NCBI RefSeq assembly: GCF_047496725.1
Contig: NC_132970.1
Location: 21,106,001 to 21,170,000 of the forward strand
DNA: 64,000 bases
DNA from: Anoplolepis gracilipes
Lineage: Eukaryota; Arthropoda; Insecta; Hymenoptera; Formicidae
Direction of reading: 5' to 3'
Shown here: positions 1 through 12,320 of the stretch, piece after piece
Numbering within the stretch: the stretch's first letter is position 1
Layout: the number at the start of each line of letters is the position of its first letter
Program-made: the position numbers and the translations under genes
The notes under the pieces: model-generated
What the model was told of the DNA's origin: nothing
What the model saw: only the letters and a program-made list of their open reading frames with translations
Databases searched by the model: none

Positions 1-1187
1 ACAGTACGAGACGGTCCGCCGTTGTCATTGTATAACTTTCTCCATCATTCTGTAACGTTACGAATAATAATTAATATCGTATTTCGTCATATATAAAGTG
101 TCGCGCGATCAACATATTTTGATGATTAGTTTGCGATCATAATTAATTATGTTGTCGTGAGTATCATATGAGTACCAAAGAGGCAGAAAAGAAGAACAAT
201 ATATAAGAGAGAAGAGGAAATTCGAGGAGACATTAAACAATTACGGAGCATGAGATAAATGTAACTTATAACTTATTTAATTTATTATTTTATATTTGTA
301 AAACTAATTGTTTGTTTATCTCCGTAATAATAATCCATTTTACATTCGTGTAATATAACAATAATGCATAAAATATTTTAGGATTTAGATTACATTCTTG
401 TAATTATACGATACAAATTAATGTATAAATATTTAATCTTATAAAATATGTGTAACTATCTATAAATTTATTTTGGCATTCTAAATAATTTATGCAGAAA
501 ATTTTCCTGCATAAATTATTTCGAGAAAAGTTAATATAATAAGAACTAAAAAGAAATGTTCATGTTTATAATATTTATATATAAAAAAACAAGATTTAGA
601 AAGAATTTTATTTAATCTATATTTATAATATTCACAACTATTTAATATATGCTTAAACATTTGTAATCTTTTTGTATTCCATGTAAAGGTATTCCTGTTA
701 GAAAATTTATTTTGTGTTAAAAATAATTAAGAATATACTTGTATTTATTGAACATATATTTATATATTTCTCTATTATTTCTTTTAGTTTTGATTTTCTA
801 TAAAGAAATTATATTATGATTAGTAAGAATAACATAAACAAAACCATCGTCTAACACACGACGTATTTATATATGTATATACAAATCTCTAAATTTTATA
901 AAATTAAAGTTACAATATTTGAAAATTATACAACTTAAAATTAGCAACCTGTCCCCCATGTTTTCGCGAGAAAGAAGGAAGTTGTGACGACCGTACATAG
1001 CAGGACTTGGTAATGGAGAAGGATGAAGAGAAAGAGAAAAGGAACCGGTTGTCGTGTCTCGCATATTCAGGAAGAACCAGGCGAGGGTGAGAGGCCGATA
1101 TTATGCAATCGCGTACGAGTCACAAGTCGCGGGTTGCACGACTGTCGCGCGAACAGAAATACACATTTATGCAAATAATATTAACGC

Positions 1188-1246
<59 letters not shown>

Positions 1247-3052
1247 TATGTGTATATAAATTTAATATTATAACATTACTCTATTATTATACATATTTCT
1301 CTACTTTTATGTAACATTTAATAATATAATGTTAATATTAAATTTTAAGTAGAAAAGAAAAGAAATTATTAATTATTTAATTAGCAACAATATATATGTA
1401 GAATCGCAATTATATTCTAATTTAAAATTAATTCTAAATATTTTATGTTTGAATATATTTCAACTTTTTTACGATAAAATAGCGTTGTAACAAAAAATCA
1501 CGGCAATTATGACAATATCCTAGTAGAAAATGTTAATGTTATAATATTGTATATGTATATTTCGTAAAGTGGTTTCAATAACTTTTAATTGCATATATAA
1601 TATATATATGAATGTTGTATAAGAAAAACGCTCATTTAATTAGGCAGAACAGTTAATTTGAGAAAAGCTTGAAGACGCAAAAGATTATTATTACTAGTTC
1701 ATCCTTACACAGATTATTCTAATAACAGGCGTTCGGATATATGTAATTACATCGCTATTGCGCGACGTAATAACTTTAATTGCAATCTGAAATCTTTTAC
1801 TGCCACGTTAATTACCATAAGGTAACCGTTACACATGTTCTTATAACTTTAAAAATGATAGACTTTTAATTACTCCTCGCAGCACGTATTTATCAGAGTA
1901 TTCAACCGCGAATAATTACATTGTGTAATATTCAATTGCCACATAATACTCGATCTATCAATATGTTTTACATAATAAACAACCAAGATCAATGATGGAC
2001 GATAGAATGATAGAAAAGATAACATAAAAATAATTTGCAAAAAATTTAATTTTGTATGTTTTTAATTTTATATTATCTTTTTCCGTGTCATATGGTCGAA
2101 TGATTAACAAGCGAATTAAGTAAATCATCAATATTATCTGATAAAAATATTTTAAATATATATAACAAATAAAGCAAAGACAAAAGATACGCGATTTTAA
2201 TAAATTAGATTTTATTAATTTATTTAATAATAAATTAATACTAATGTAATGAATATGTTACGTTCATTATAATGTTACATTTCTTTAATATGAAAAAAAG
2301 AAATAAGTTTAATTTGTGCAAAACAAAAGTATCCAGTAGACTAATTTATATTTATTAAACAAGAAAGATATTTTATCTTACATCAACATTTTTATTAAAA
2401 ATTCCTTAGATATTATCGTACTTGTATTAAAAAATTTCTAATCACCTCCGTGTTGTAACTACATATATTGCGTACATGTATACGTTCGTGAATAAAGTAT
2501 AAGTGCGCGTTCATCTCGCAATATATGTATGTACAATACATAATTCTTAGATGCAGCGTATGAGCGTAATTTCCCTTTCAGCGTGAATGAGATTAAAGCG
2601 TAGTGCTGAATGCGTGGGCCGCTTCTCTATAATGGAACCGCGGCGCGTGTCGGTGAATCGATCTAAGAGGGTAACTCTTCTTTTTTTTCAACGTCGCGTT
2701 AATAAAAAGCAGCTGCATATTATCATCGATTACTATAGTATCTCTTATTTTATACTGGTATTTAAAAGCGTACCTAATCGGACTAGTGGACGATGTGTCT
2801 GCGTGAGCAGTAAAGAGTATCGGGTTTGCAAGATCTATATTAATCGACCGTGGTAGTACCTATTCTAAATATCGAATGCAGGTTTTTAATAAGAAACTTA
2901 GAGAAGTTGATCTAACGATAAATTAAATATAAACCTTTTTCTTATTTAAAATATCGCGATTATATTAGTCATAATCATTTTTAATTAATTATAATTAGTG
3001 AGTAAGAAAAGTTATGAAAGTAGAATTTCTTAAAATTGACAGCAAAAACGTT
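1..3052. other. AT-rich non-coding stretch
   Basis: No reading frame here looks like a protein; the few open stretches are short, low in complexity and unlike any family I know. The DNA is very AT-rich, with a modestly GC-richer patch near 1020-1150 and another near 2560-2870. A pure (TA)n tract lies at 1190-1238. It may be intergenic DNA or intron of a gene outside the window; the sequence does not decide which. Confidence 0.6.
1190..1238. repeat. (TA)n microsatellite
   Basis: An uninterrupted run of about 24 TA units in AT-rich DNA. Confidence 0.95.
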
Positions 3053-3709
3053 TTAACCCCTTGACTGACGAGCTTTGAATTTTACAAAAGTGCTTAAGCT
3101 GGTAAAAAAATGGGTTTTTAAAAGTTAAACACTATCTGTCATTAAAATTTTGTGTTTAAAAGTTGTTGAAGTCACCGTTTAAAAATATAAAATCAAAATT
3201 TTTCAAATTTAAAATGATAAATCCAATATGGTAACTAAAATCTTAGTTTTATTCTATCAAAATAAAACTAGATATTTGTAAATTCTCTATATATTTAACA
3301 TATTTTTCAGTTGTTAGTTGCAAATTAACAATCAAAAATACGTTAAAAATATACATTTGTATGTGTTTATGTGTGTGCACGTACGTATCATAAAGTAGTG
3401 CCACAGTAGAAATTTACACTGCTTCTTCTGGTTTTTCAAATATTGAATATAGAATGTTTTATATGTAAGAATCATAGTCAAAAGTAAAATTATAAGATAC
3501 TTATTTATTTTTAATTATAGGATTATTATTTATGAAACATTAAAACAAGAAATACATAGCATAGTTGTCGCATTTATTTATTGTCAGCACATTGTTTTTG
3601 TATCTTTTCCGAGTCCCCTAGATTTACAGACAACACAGTTTTCGCAGATTATTGCCAATATTATTTTAACAACAAACACAGTATTACGTTTCCGTCAGTC
3701 AAGGGTTAA
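3053..3709. mobile_element. piggyBac-like non-autonomous element (MITE), 657 bp
   Basis: The segment starts TTAACCCCTTGACTGACG and ends with the near-perfect inverse, CGTCAGTCAAGGGTTAA, giving terminal inverted repeats of about 17 bp inside TTAA at each end. TTAA target sites with ends starting CCC are the signature of the piggyBac superfamily. The interior is AT-rich, has no open frame longer than a few dozen codons and encodes no transposase, so this is a non-autonomous copy that would have been moved by an enzyme from elsewhere. The single extra C in the left end points to some decay. Confidence 0.7.
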
Positions 3710-4131
3710 TTAATCATTTACTTTTGCTAAAAAAACTTTTTCCAAATTTCATAAAAGAAAACACTACGTGCGTCTATTATTTTTAATTTTATATATATAT
3801 ATATAGAAAAATTGTAATATGGACACTATAGGTATCTATGTACATGTATGCATACCTTTGATATTTGAAAATTATCTTGTACTGAAGTCGAAATATCTAT
3901 TGTTCTGTTTAAATAATATAATTAATTTAGTAGACAACATCATTATACACAATTATAAATGCAAATTTAATTTAAAATCACTGCAATCGCGGGTTTATTA
4001 ATTGTAACTTTTAAATTTGATCCTTACACGTATATTTTTTAGCACTTTTTGTATTACAATGTAACAATAATGTAAAAAAAAAAATCTTAAAACATATTGA
4101 AAAGTTGTATATATATAAAGAGAAAAAGAAT

Positions 4132-4345
4132 TATTAATTGACAGTAAAAAATCTTCACTCGATTATTTATTTAAACTTTTCTCTATGTACACACACACAC
4201 AAACGCACGCACACACATACACACATATGCAGATAGAGAAATATATAAGATTAATTCTTTATACAAATATTGTGTAATATTCAACTATGATAGAGAAAAG
4301 TTTAAATCAATAATCGAGTAAAGATTTTTCACTGTCAATTAATAT
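4132..4345. mobile_element. Short foldback MITE, about 214 bp
   Basis: The arms read TTAATTGACAGTAAAAAATC at the left and its inverse, GATTTTTCACTGTCAATTAA, at the right. The match continues inward for about 50 bp to a shared AAACTTTTCTCT / AGAGAAAAGTTT core. The loop between the arms holds a CA-rich microsatellite (about 4189-4225). No protein is encoded. The superfamily is not clear from the ends. Confidence 0.65.
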
Positions 4346-5192
4346 TCTCACATATTTTCCACTAATTATGATAAAAATAATAAATCTATGCATAATGTCG
4401 CGTAATTGCAATAAATTTCTATTTTTATCGGTGATCTTAAAAGAGCATTATCTTGCGGCGTATAGCTAAAGATTTTACAGCTGACTGAAACATCACAGAG
4501 GTATCGAGTATTAGGAGCTTAATCGACCGAATAAGATCACGAAACGAGCATTAGCGACGATCTCATTGTCGATACTCATCCTGTATTGTATATAAAATTA
4601 ACAAAACCTCGATTAATAAAACGAGTGGGCGTTCGTGTCACATGTGGGTGTCGCTTGAATTGGTGTGCTCACATATGCCAACGGTACGGTATCGTTAAGG
4701 AAAACGTATGGGTGGTACGCAAAGTCGTTTCGCGGAATGGAAATTGGATAACTGCCGCTTTCAAGTGACTTCGATGGCGATTATCCGCACCGGAAAACTA
4801 TCATACTGTAAAACGACTGGTACTTAAAATTGCAGACGCCGTTAACCTCCGGTTAACCATCGCCGCGACCCGCCGACTTTTCATTCATACCCAACGACGC
4901 GAATTTACTCATGAAAATGTGTCGAATCGATCGTAACGCATTGTATTAACGAGTGCCGTGAAATATCAAACCGCCACGTGGGCGACATGCTTGTGAATCC
5001 ATTGAACATGATATACTTGAAAAATAATTGTCAAACTGATCAGTTAAACGATTTATATTGTTAATTGCTTGTAGAGAGTAAGGCTTGATTGTTTAAGGAC
5101 TAATCTCCAATTCGAATTACAATTTTGATAAAATTAATCCTCATGATTGACAAGAAAAATAACGTGATTAGTAAATATATTTCACTAAATAC

Positions 5193-5250
<58 letters not shown>

Positions 5251-6525
5251 TTCTTAATTAATATATTACTTTTATAGTATAAAACTTTAGGATTCAAAAA
5301 TACACATATTTTTATTCTTAGATTAGTTTTTCTAAAATATTCATTATATTATGATCGGCTTTAAAGAATTAACCTTTAACAAGAGTAATTCAGAATGTCG
5401 GTCTATATAATAACGTTTACGTTGTTTTATTTTTCATTCCAATTGTTGTTGAATGTCATTTAAAAGAGCATTTAGCTCGTTTTTTTTTAGTTAAGATATC
5501 ATCTCTCAATTAATGTATGAATCATTATACTTTTTGCGTATAAAAGAATAAAATGGATCAATATCGCGAATTAAAAGTTAATAATAATAGTAAATCAATT
5601 ATTTCAAAAAGAACAATAATCCGTAATTTTCACTCAAAAAACACAAAAAATATTTGATAACTTTTTAATTGCATAAAAATATTTTTATTATCAATATTTT
5701 TGTATAGTAACTGGAATTTAAATAAATATGAGCGAAATAAAAGGATATCATATAGCATAGAAAATTCATTTCTGAAATAAAGCTGTCTCTAATCTTAATG
5801 ATTCAATTAATCTCACAGGATTTTTCTGATTGTTATCGTTATTTAATAATCGCTTTCAGTTGTTGAACAAACGAACAGTTGAAAATCCTGTTTCCACCTT
5901 CCCACGAGTAAGGTGCGACGCCAGGTGTCGCGAAGTTCTCCGCGTCCAAAACGAAAGGAAACATGCGGCTGAAGGTGCAACGTGATTTAACTGTACTCGT
6001 TACGTTTCTTGTAGTATTTCTCGCATACGCAGCCGGGCAGCAGCCGCCTCGCCTCGCCTAACATATTTCATAATGCTAACATAATTTATAGTATCAAAGA
6101 AAGTCGATGCATCCGCCGACTCGCATTTTTGACCGCGAACTGTCGACATAATGCCTTTTGCAGCTTCCCACGTATATATTAAATATTATAAGGACCTTTC
6201 ATAGCATTCACTAGATGTATATTCTAATAACATTTTTGCATTATTATAAATATTTATGATAAAAAAAAAAAAAAAAAAAAAATACGCAACATCGACAGCA
6301 ATAATTGACCAACTAGCGTTCGCCAGATGTCATCGATCGCAAGATTAAAGGATGATTATTTTCCTTTTAGCTGAAGAGTGCTCGCAGTACGTGTTTTACA
6401 CTGTGCGTGTCATGCAGGTACTCTTTAAGAAAATTTATAAAAAGCACCGCGTGTATATATACTTAAAAAAAATTATAATTCTTAATATAAATCTTAAAGT
6501 CTTATAGAGTCATTATCTATTATCT
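4346..6525. other. Non-coding stretch with two GC-richer patches
   Basis: AT-rich DNA with no recognisable gene. GC-richer patches lie near 4640-5000 and 5880-6060. A long (TA)n tract lies at 5195-5244 and a poly(A) run near 6260-6281. The open frames seen here are either translations of the TA tract or short unrelated stretches. Confidence 0.55.
5195..5244. repeat. (TA)n microsatellite
   Basis: About 25 uninterrupted TA units. Confidence 0.95.
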
Positions 6526-6553
6526 CTTTCTTTCTTTCTGTCTTTTATCGCTC

Positions 6554-6619
<66 letters not shown>

Positions 6620-6795
6620 GCTCGATAGATCAGAGAACGATGGGCGATTAGCGCCGCGTGTGAAAGGGAAAGCGAGCGGTCGACTTCACGGAGGAGGACG
6701 ATCGACCCGACAGCATGGCGCGGTACACGGGTTCGAGAAACGACTCTCTCCTCCGTAATGCGCGTTCGCAGTCTCTCCAGCTCCATCCGTGTCTT

Positions 6796-6842
<47 letters not shown>

Positions 6843-6878
6843 TTCTCTCTATCTTTCTCTATCTCTTTTTCTTCCTTA
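6526..6878. repeat. Paired (CT)n tracts flanking a GC-richer core
   Basis: A pure (CT)n run at about 6560-6617 and a second CT-rich run at about 6795-6878 flank a non-repetitive, CpG-containing core (about 6618-6794). On the other strand these are GAGAG tracts, the sequence bound by GAGA-factor type proteins in insects. The arrangement is compatible with a promoter or enhancer, but it may equally be microsatellite expansion. Open frames over the tracts (Ser-Leu, Arg-Glu repeats) are artefacts. Confidence 0.8.
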
Positions 6879-7212
6879 TTATCAACTATCCACCCTCTCT
6901 TCTTGCGCGCATCTGTTGATAGTTTTTCTGATGTACGATCTATTCGAAAATCCATGAATAGATAATTTATCGATGAGCAGATTCATTCAGTAAAGTTTGA
7001 AATTTTCAAACTACACACATACATATGTTGTTGTTGATTATAATAATATTGATTTGAGACTTTTTCGATATTATAATAAATAGCTAGATATTTGCAAAAG
7101 TCAAAATGTTGGATACATTTTGATGTTCTAATAAGCAATAAATAAATTAAATATTCAAATAAAATATTGAATCTTAATTAATTTCAATGAATACGATTTT
7201 ATATATATATTT

Positions 7213-7247
<35 letters not shown>

Positions 7248-8107
7248 ATATATATATATGTATTTTTTTCCATTTTATCTATGTATGTGTATGTGTATGT
7301 TTTTATCATTATCATGCGAATTGGCATCAATTTCATCATATTTTGTGTCCAATTTTTTTATCGAAATTATACGAGCTGCAATTCTGATTTAAATACACAC
7401 ATTTATTTAAATATTAAAATTATTTCATCTTTTTTTACTGTTTATTTATTATTCAAGATTGATAGACTAAATATAATTGTTGATTTTGTTTATATATTTA
7501 AAATCACAATTATTGCCCCTAACATTATATTTTAATTGTAAAGTTTACGTTAGTTATTTAATGCTCGTACTTATAAAATATTATCAACGTTCAAATTTAT
7601 CATATATAAAATATTAATAGTAAAAAGTTCAACAAGAGATAATATAATGTAAAATGTAGTATAAAAAAATAAACTAACATTTCTTATTTAAGTATTTTAT
7701 AAGCAGTAAAATAGGAACTTATTGTTTGTGTCTAAATAATATATATTAAAAAAAAATAAATATGTATAGAAATTCAAATTATTTAGTAAAAATAATTTAG
7801 TAGTTTTATCGTAGCCTTCCGTGCGTATTAGCTGTGATATTAAAGTGATTGTTAAAGTGAGCCGCGAGAAAATGAATGAGAGAGAATTCGCTGTAATTAC
7901 AAGATTGGGATTTTATACATGAGATTACCATACTTGCGTTATGTAGAACTATGCAAATATTGGGAGAAGCCATTCATTATAATTGGCTTCGCTATGATTA
8001 ATGGATGGTATTACGGAGTGAAAAATTGTCGGATTCACTGCAGCTCATAATCAGTCGGTATACATTTTCATAACATTCCAACTAAGCGCGAAATATTATC
8101 GACACAA

Positions 8108-8115
8108 TGACGTCA
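8108..8115. promoter_or_regulatory. Consensus CRE palindrome TGACGTCA
   Basis: A perfect 8-bp TGACGTCA site, the cAMP-response element bound by CREB/ATF bZIP dimers, lies in otherwise AT-rich non-coding DNA. A second copy is at 29743-29750. No gene start is visible next to it, so a regulatory role is only a possibility. Confidence 0.35.
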
Positions 8116-8419
8116 TTAATAAAATATCGAAAAAGAGGACTTCTCATAATTATATAATTGAGTATCTCTGATTTTCTTTCCGTAAATACCCTTTCTTTCG
8201 GGCTACGTTCTGTCTTGTGATAAGTCTCAAGCTGGGCATATTAAAGAAAAATATGTTAATACTCAATATCGTAAATAAATCAAAAAATAAAGAATTATTT
8301 TATTTCTTCTTAAAAACGATCCGGTAAAACCCGTAATCAACACATAATATATGCAGTTCTATAATATATACATTATATACATACATATGTACATACATAC
8401 ATATATGTATATGTATATA

Positions 8420-8435
8420 CAACTGTATATATATA

Positions 8436-8478
<43 letters not shown>

Positions 8479-8481
8479 TTG
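8420..8481. repeat. TA-rich palindrome with CAACTG / CAGTTG ends
   Basis: Starts CAACTGTATATATA and ends TATATATACAGTTG. The TA run is therefore bounded by unique 6-bp inverted ends and the whole 62 bp can fold into one hairpin. Confidence 0.7.
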
Positions 8482-8929
8482 CAATATTAACATTGTCGTT
8501 AACTTCTCTTTTTAATCGAATATATCAATGTATTATTGATTTCTCATGTGATAAGCAGAAATTTTTCCATCAATCTTTTTTCAAATTTCTTAATTGGATA
8601 TATGCTAATTAGATGAGAATTAAGTAAAAACAACTATTATATACACTTTATTACCCCAAAGTAATAAAAAATTTGAAAAATGTTCTCTCTCTCTCTCTCT
8701 TGCTCTTTCTCTATTTCTTTCTTTTTTAAATTTAAAATTGTATTTATTCTGCATAAGAAAAATAAGAGTCACTCCGTCTCTTTTTTGCATGCGCTTTTTA
8801 TATTGCATATATTTTTTCTTTAATTTTATATTAACTTTAACATTTTATTTGATTCTTCTCTAACGGATACTCGTATTCATTTCGTATTTATGCGGAAAAT
8901 GGGAAACTCGACATAGAAGAGCTATTATT

Positions 8930-9300
8930 TACATTGTGCGAAGCGCATGTCTCGGCGTTTTCTATAATTTGCCTCGCGACGCTATCTCCATTGACGATCG
9001 ATCGATCTCGTACGACGTGCACACGCACGGAGATCGCAATTGCTCATACACGGATGTACGTACGAGATGCGAGCATGTCGACATACATACATGCGCGGCA
9101 CGCATACACACATGTACGCGAGAAGAGCCACAAGGATGAGAGCACGAGTTTCGCGCGCGTACATGCATCTCTGTGTTTCCGCGTTGCTATGCTAATGAGA
9201 GAGCGTCTCGATCTTCGATCGACTATCCTTGGACGGATTTCTAGCTCGTAACGTCAAGATTCGAGCCACGATCGTACCGAAATCAAAGATATTTCATCCC
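8930..9300. other. CpG-containing GC-richer island, function unknown
   Basis: This segment is much richer in GC and CpG than its flanks and carries several overlapping open frames on both strands, the longest about 105 codons. Overlapping frames are what a CpG-rich stretch poor in stop codons produces by chance, and none resembles a known domain. It could be a promoter, an untranslated exon or an enhancer of an unseen gene. Confidence 0.4.
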
Positions 9301-9724
9301 AACAAAAAGCAAGCATGATTCACTTTCTCTATCTTTACGTGGGGACTTAATAACATGTTTGTAAAACTCAATTTTAATGTGTCGCGATATTTTTAAATTT
9401 TAAAATCTATTGGAGAATTTGTTTATCAATCTATTTCTAGTTTCCTTTAAAACAAGAATTTTTTTTTTTTTTTATGAATAGTTTATACTAATAACCAGAT
9501 GAATCTGGCGAAATGTTCAACGTGATGAAATAATTTTAATGATTCAAATTCGGGTCAAGAAATAGAAATTTCACGATACCGTTAACATGAGTAGGGTTGA
9601 CCACTTTTGATTTCAATCGGCAATGTTGCAAAACCGGAATGAACTACCTGCGGGGTCCTCAAAATAGCTTGATTCTACTGGTTCTTCGTTCATAGAAATT
9701 TAATATTTTTTTTTTTATAAGATA

Positions 9725-9800
9725 ATTATGCTAATGTGAGAGCATCTCTTAAAAATCAGAGATATCCTTGGACGAGATTCGTAGTAGGATACGGCGCGAC
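9725..9800. repeat. Diverged second copy of a segment at 9187-9262
   Basis: Both segments share the pattern ATGCTAATG-x-GAGAGC-x-TCTC, then a variable stretch, then TATCCTTGGACG and GATTTCTAG / GATTCGTAG. The order and spacing are similar and the copies lie about 540 bp apart in the same orientation, which suggests an old local duplication. Confidence 0.45.
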
Positions 9801-11459
9801 TAGAGTTTTGTTTTCATTAAAGTCGAGATTTCATCAACCAAAAAAGAACGAAAAGATTTCTGCTGAATAAAAACGGACCGGCGCTAAACATGATATAACA
9901 GACATGACACAATATACGCAAAAAATAAAATATAGCGTTAGCAAAAGCATCTACAAAATTGCATCTAAACATAATGTGTGTATATCACGTAATAAATTTA
10001 AAAAAATATCTTATATCATGTCACTATAAAATTCGACTGTCTGATCAATATTTCACTTATTGTTAAATATAGTAAGGAGGCTAAAACTTTTGAGAAAAAA
10101 TCTACTATATATATAATAAATTTATATATTAAATAAATCTCAAAAATTAATAAAAACACATAATTTTTTTTAAATTTAGAAAATCTAATAATTATAAAAA
10201 TATAAATTATAATAGCATAAATTAAACATAACAGCATAAATTCACTTTTAAGTAAGAGAAAAAGTAATTGCGAAATCATATAAGTAAAATTATCTTTATC
10301 TCAAGGTTTGATTAAAACATTTAAATAATTTTTTTTCACTTTTCTCATATATTTAACTTTTCATATATTTGACCAGTATTTTTTGCTGAGTAAGTAAGCT
10401 CTGTTCTAAATTTTTATTATGATTTAAATAAAGTCAATTTTTTTACAATCTTAATTGTTAACTTTATAAAATTAAATTTTAAACCGATCAAATTATAATT
10501 TATTTATAGTTGAGAAAAAATTAAAAAATGATAATTCGACCAATAGCTTTCAAGAGAAATGTACAAAAATCGAAAAACATAATTTTATAGAAAAAACCAT
10601 GTTTTAAAAGTGTTGACGTTTTTGTATGTTCAACATTTTTTTAAGTATTTAGATATATCCAAAAATCATTTTATAACATATACTTTTAAAATATTTAGGA
10701 AATTATTTATTTTTGCTCAAAAAAAAAAGATATTTTAATAATTTTTATTAGTCACTTTCATACGCGCTTCTTTTCTTAAGCAATAAAACTGCACTAACAA
10801 TAAATACTTCAGCTTATTAGATTCCTTTATGAGTATCCGAGATCAAGAGGCACATATATTGTAAGATAAGTGAGTCTTAAGTATTCCACTCGACGAGAAC
10901 TAAGACGACACTAGAGACGGATAGATACCTCACTATATGTATATTCAAAATCTCTCTCTTATGAGTGCAATAAACATAATCGCGGATATATGTAACCCGA
11001 TCAAACAACATTAGTGTGAAGTATTCTGTTTTGTCTGCTTGCATCTCTTGTCAATATGACAATACAGCAGTTATTATAATTTTACTATATTTCAAGAGAC
11101 GTTATTATAGTCAATTTTAGAAAATTATGATGTTGCCGAAGAAACCACTTCTAGACAATTTTTGCTCGTGGTCTTAATTTTAGTTTTGATCTAAAGTTCT
11201 GTAGAAATTAAAACAAAATAGCAAAATTTAGAATAAAAAGAAATAAAAATAAACTCAAAGATTATTTATATAAAGTTTAATTTTATTTGATTTTTATTTC
11301 TTTTTACAATGAAAAATAAAACCTTATTGTTAGTGAATCTCTTGTATCATGATTAGTGTAAAAGTCAAAATATTTATTATCTCACTTTATCAATAATAAT
11401 AGACTTTTAATCTACAATAATATTATATGCAGTTATACTTCGCACCAACAATAAGTATG
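9801..11459. other. AT-rich non-coding stretch
   Basis: No recognisable gene. Mostly very AT-rich. A less AT-rich segment near 10840-11060 contains a polyadenylation-like AATAAA and could be a decayed repeat end. Confidence 0.5.
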
Positions 11460-12320
11460 CACGTGTACGGGTTTATGTATAGGAAAAGATGAAACAGAGA
11501 GTGAATCCTGATACAACTTCCGGATTTCGGCACAATCTCGAGCGTCGAATCTCGATACCGTTCGCCGGAGTGTTTGACTTAGCGTCGATTTTCTCTCTAG
11601 AAACGGTCTTGCTTCCCGGTAGGCAGCGTGATCACGATTATAATGCCATACAGAGAATCGACGCCAAGTCGTGGGGTCACACGCGGGGTCGTCGTCGGGT
11701 TGTAAACCCTCGTCGGGTGCGACCCGCGAGAAGAAGGAAGACTACATTCCCTCTTTCGTTTTCTTTCCCTCCTCTTTTGACCCGGACTCCCACCCTTTAC
11801 TGCTTCGTGGGATAGTCTATATACGACCTGCAAGCAACGTCGTCGCCTTCGATCTGCACAAAGTCGTTAACGAGTCTCCTCGTTATCTTTAGCGCTTAGG
11901 TTTACATATGTGCGTATATATATATATATATGTATGTACATGTATGTACATTCAGGCGGTAGATTATAAAGAAAAAATAAAAAGTAAGAGAAACAAGGAA
12001 TTCGAGGGGATAGAGGAGAGATAGAAAAGAAGAGAAAAAGAGAGAGATGTGCCTAGACATGAAGCTGAAGAACCGGGAAGGTCGTTCTTTCCCCTCCTCC
12101 GTTTTTTCCCTCTCTATTCCCTCTTTTCTAATCCCACCATTGCTGATCGTCGAAGATACACAGGTACTTTCTCCTACAGTTTTTCGGTGCCGCCTTTGGC
12201 ATGCACAGAGATCGACGACGACAATGACGACGGCGACAAATATACCTGTAAATTACTCATCGCTTGCGGATTGTTAACGGACCGTGAAATCTTATTTGTC
12301 GTCAGAGAAATGTAACTCAA
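11460..12320. other. GC-richer island with overlapping open frames
   Basis: A moderately GC- and CpG-rich stretch with open frames of 73-108 codons in several phases on both strands. None has a recognisable domain and the translations are rich in Ser, Pro and Arg. A purine-rich block lies at about 11970-12050. It may be a promoter or untranslated exon. I do not call a protein here. Confidence 0.4.

Larger units (their letters stand above)
7022..8929. other. AT-rich non-coding stretch
   Basis: No recognisable coding sequence. It holds (TA)n at about 7198-7261, a TA hairpin at 8420-8481, a short CT tract at about 8682-8702 and a consensus CRE at 8108-8115. The open frames are low in complexity. 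Confidence 0.55.
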
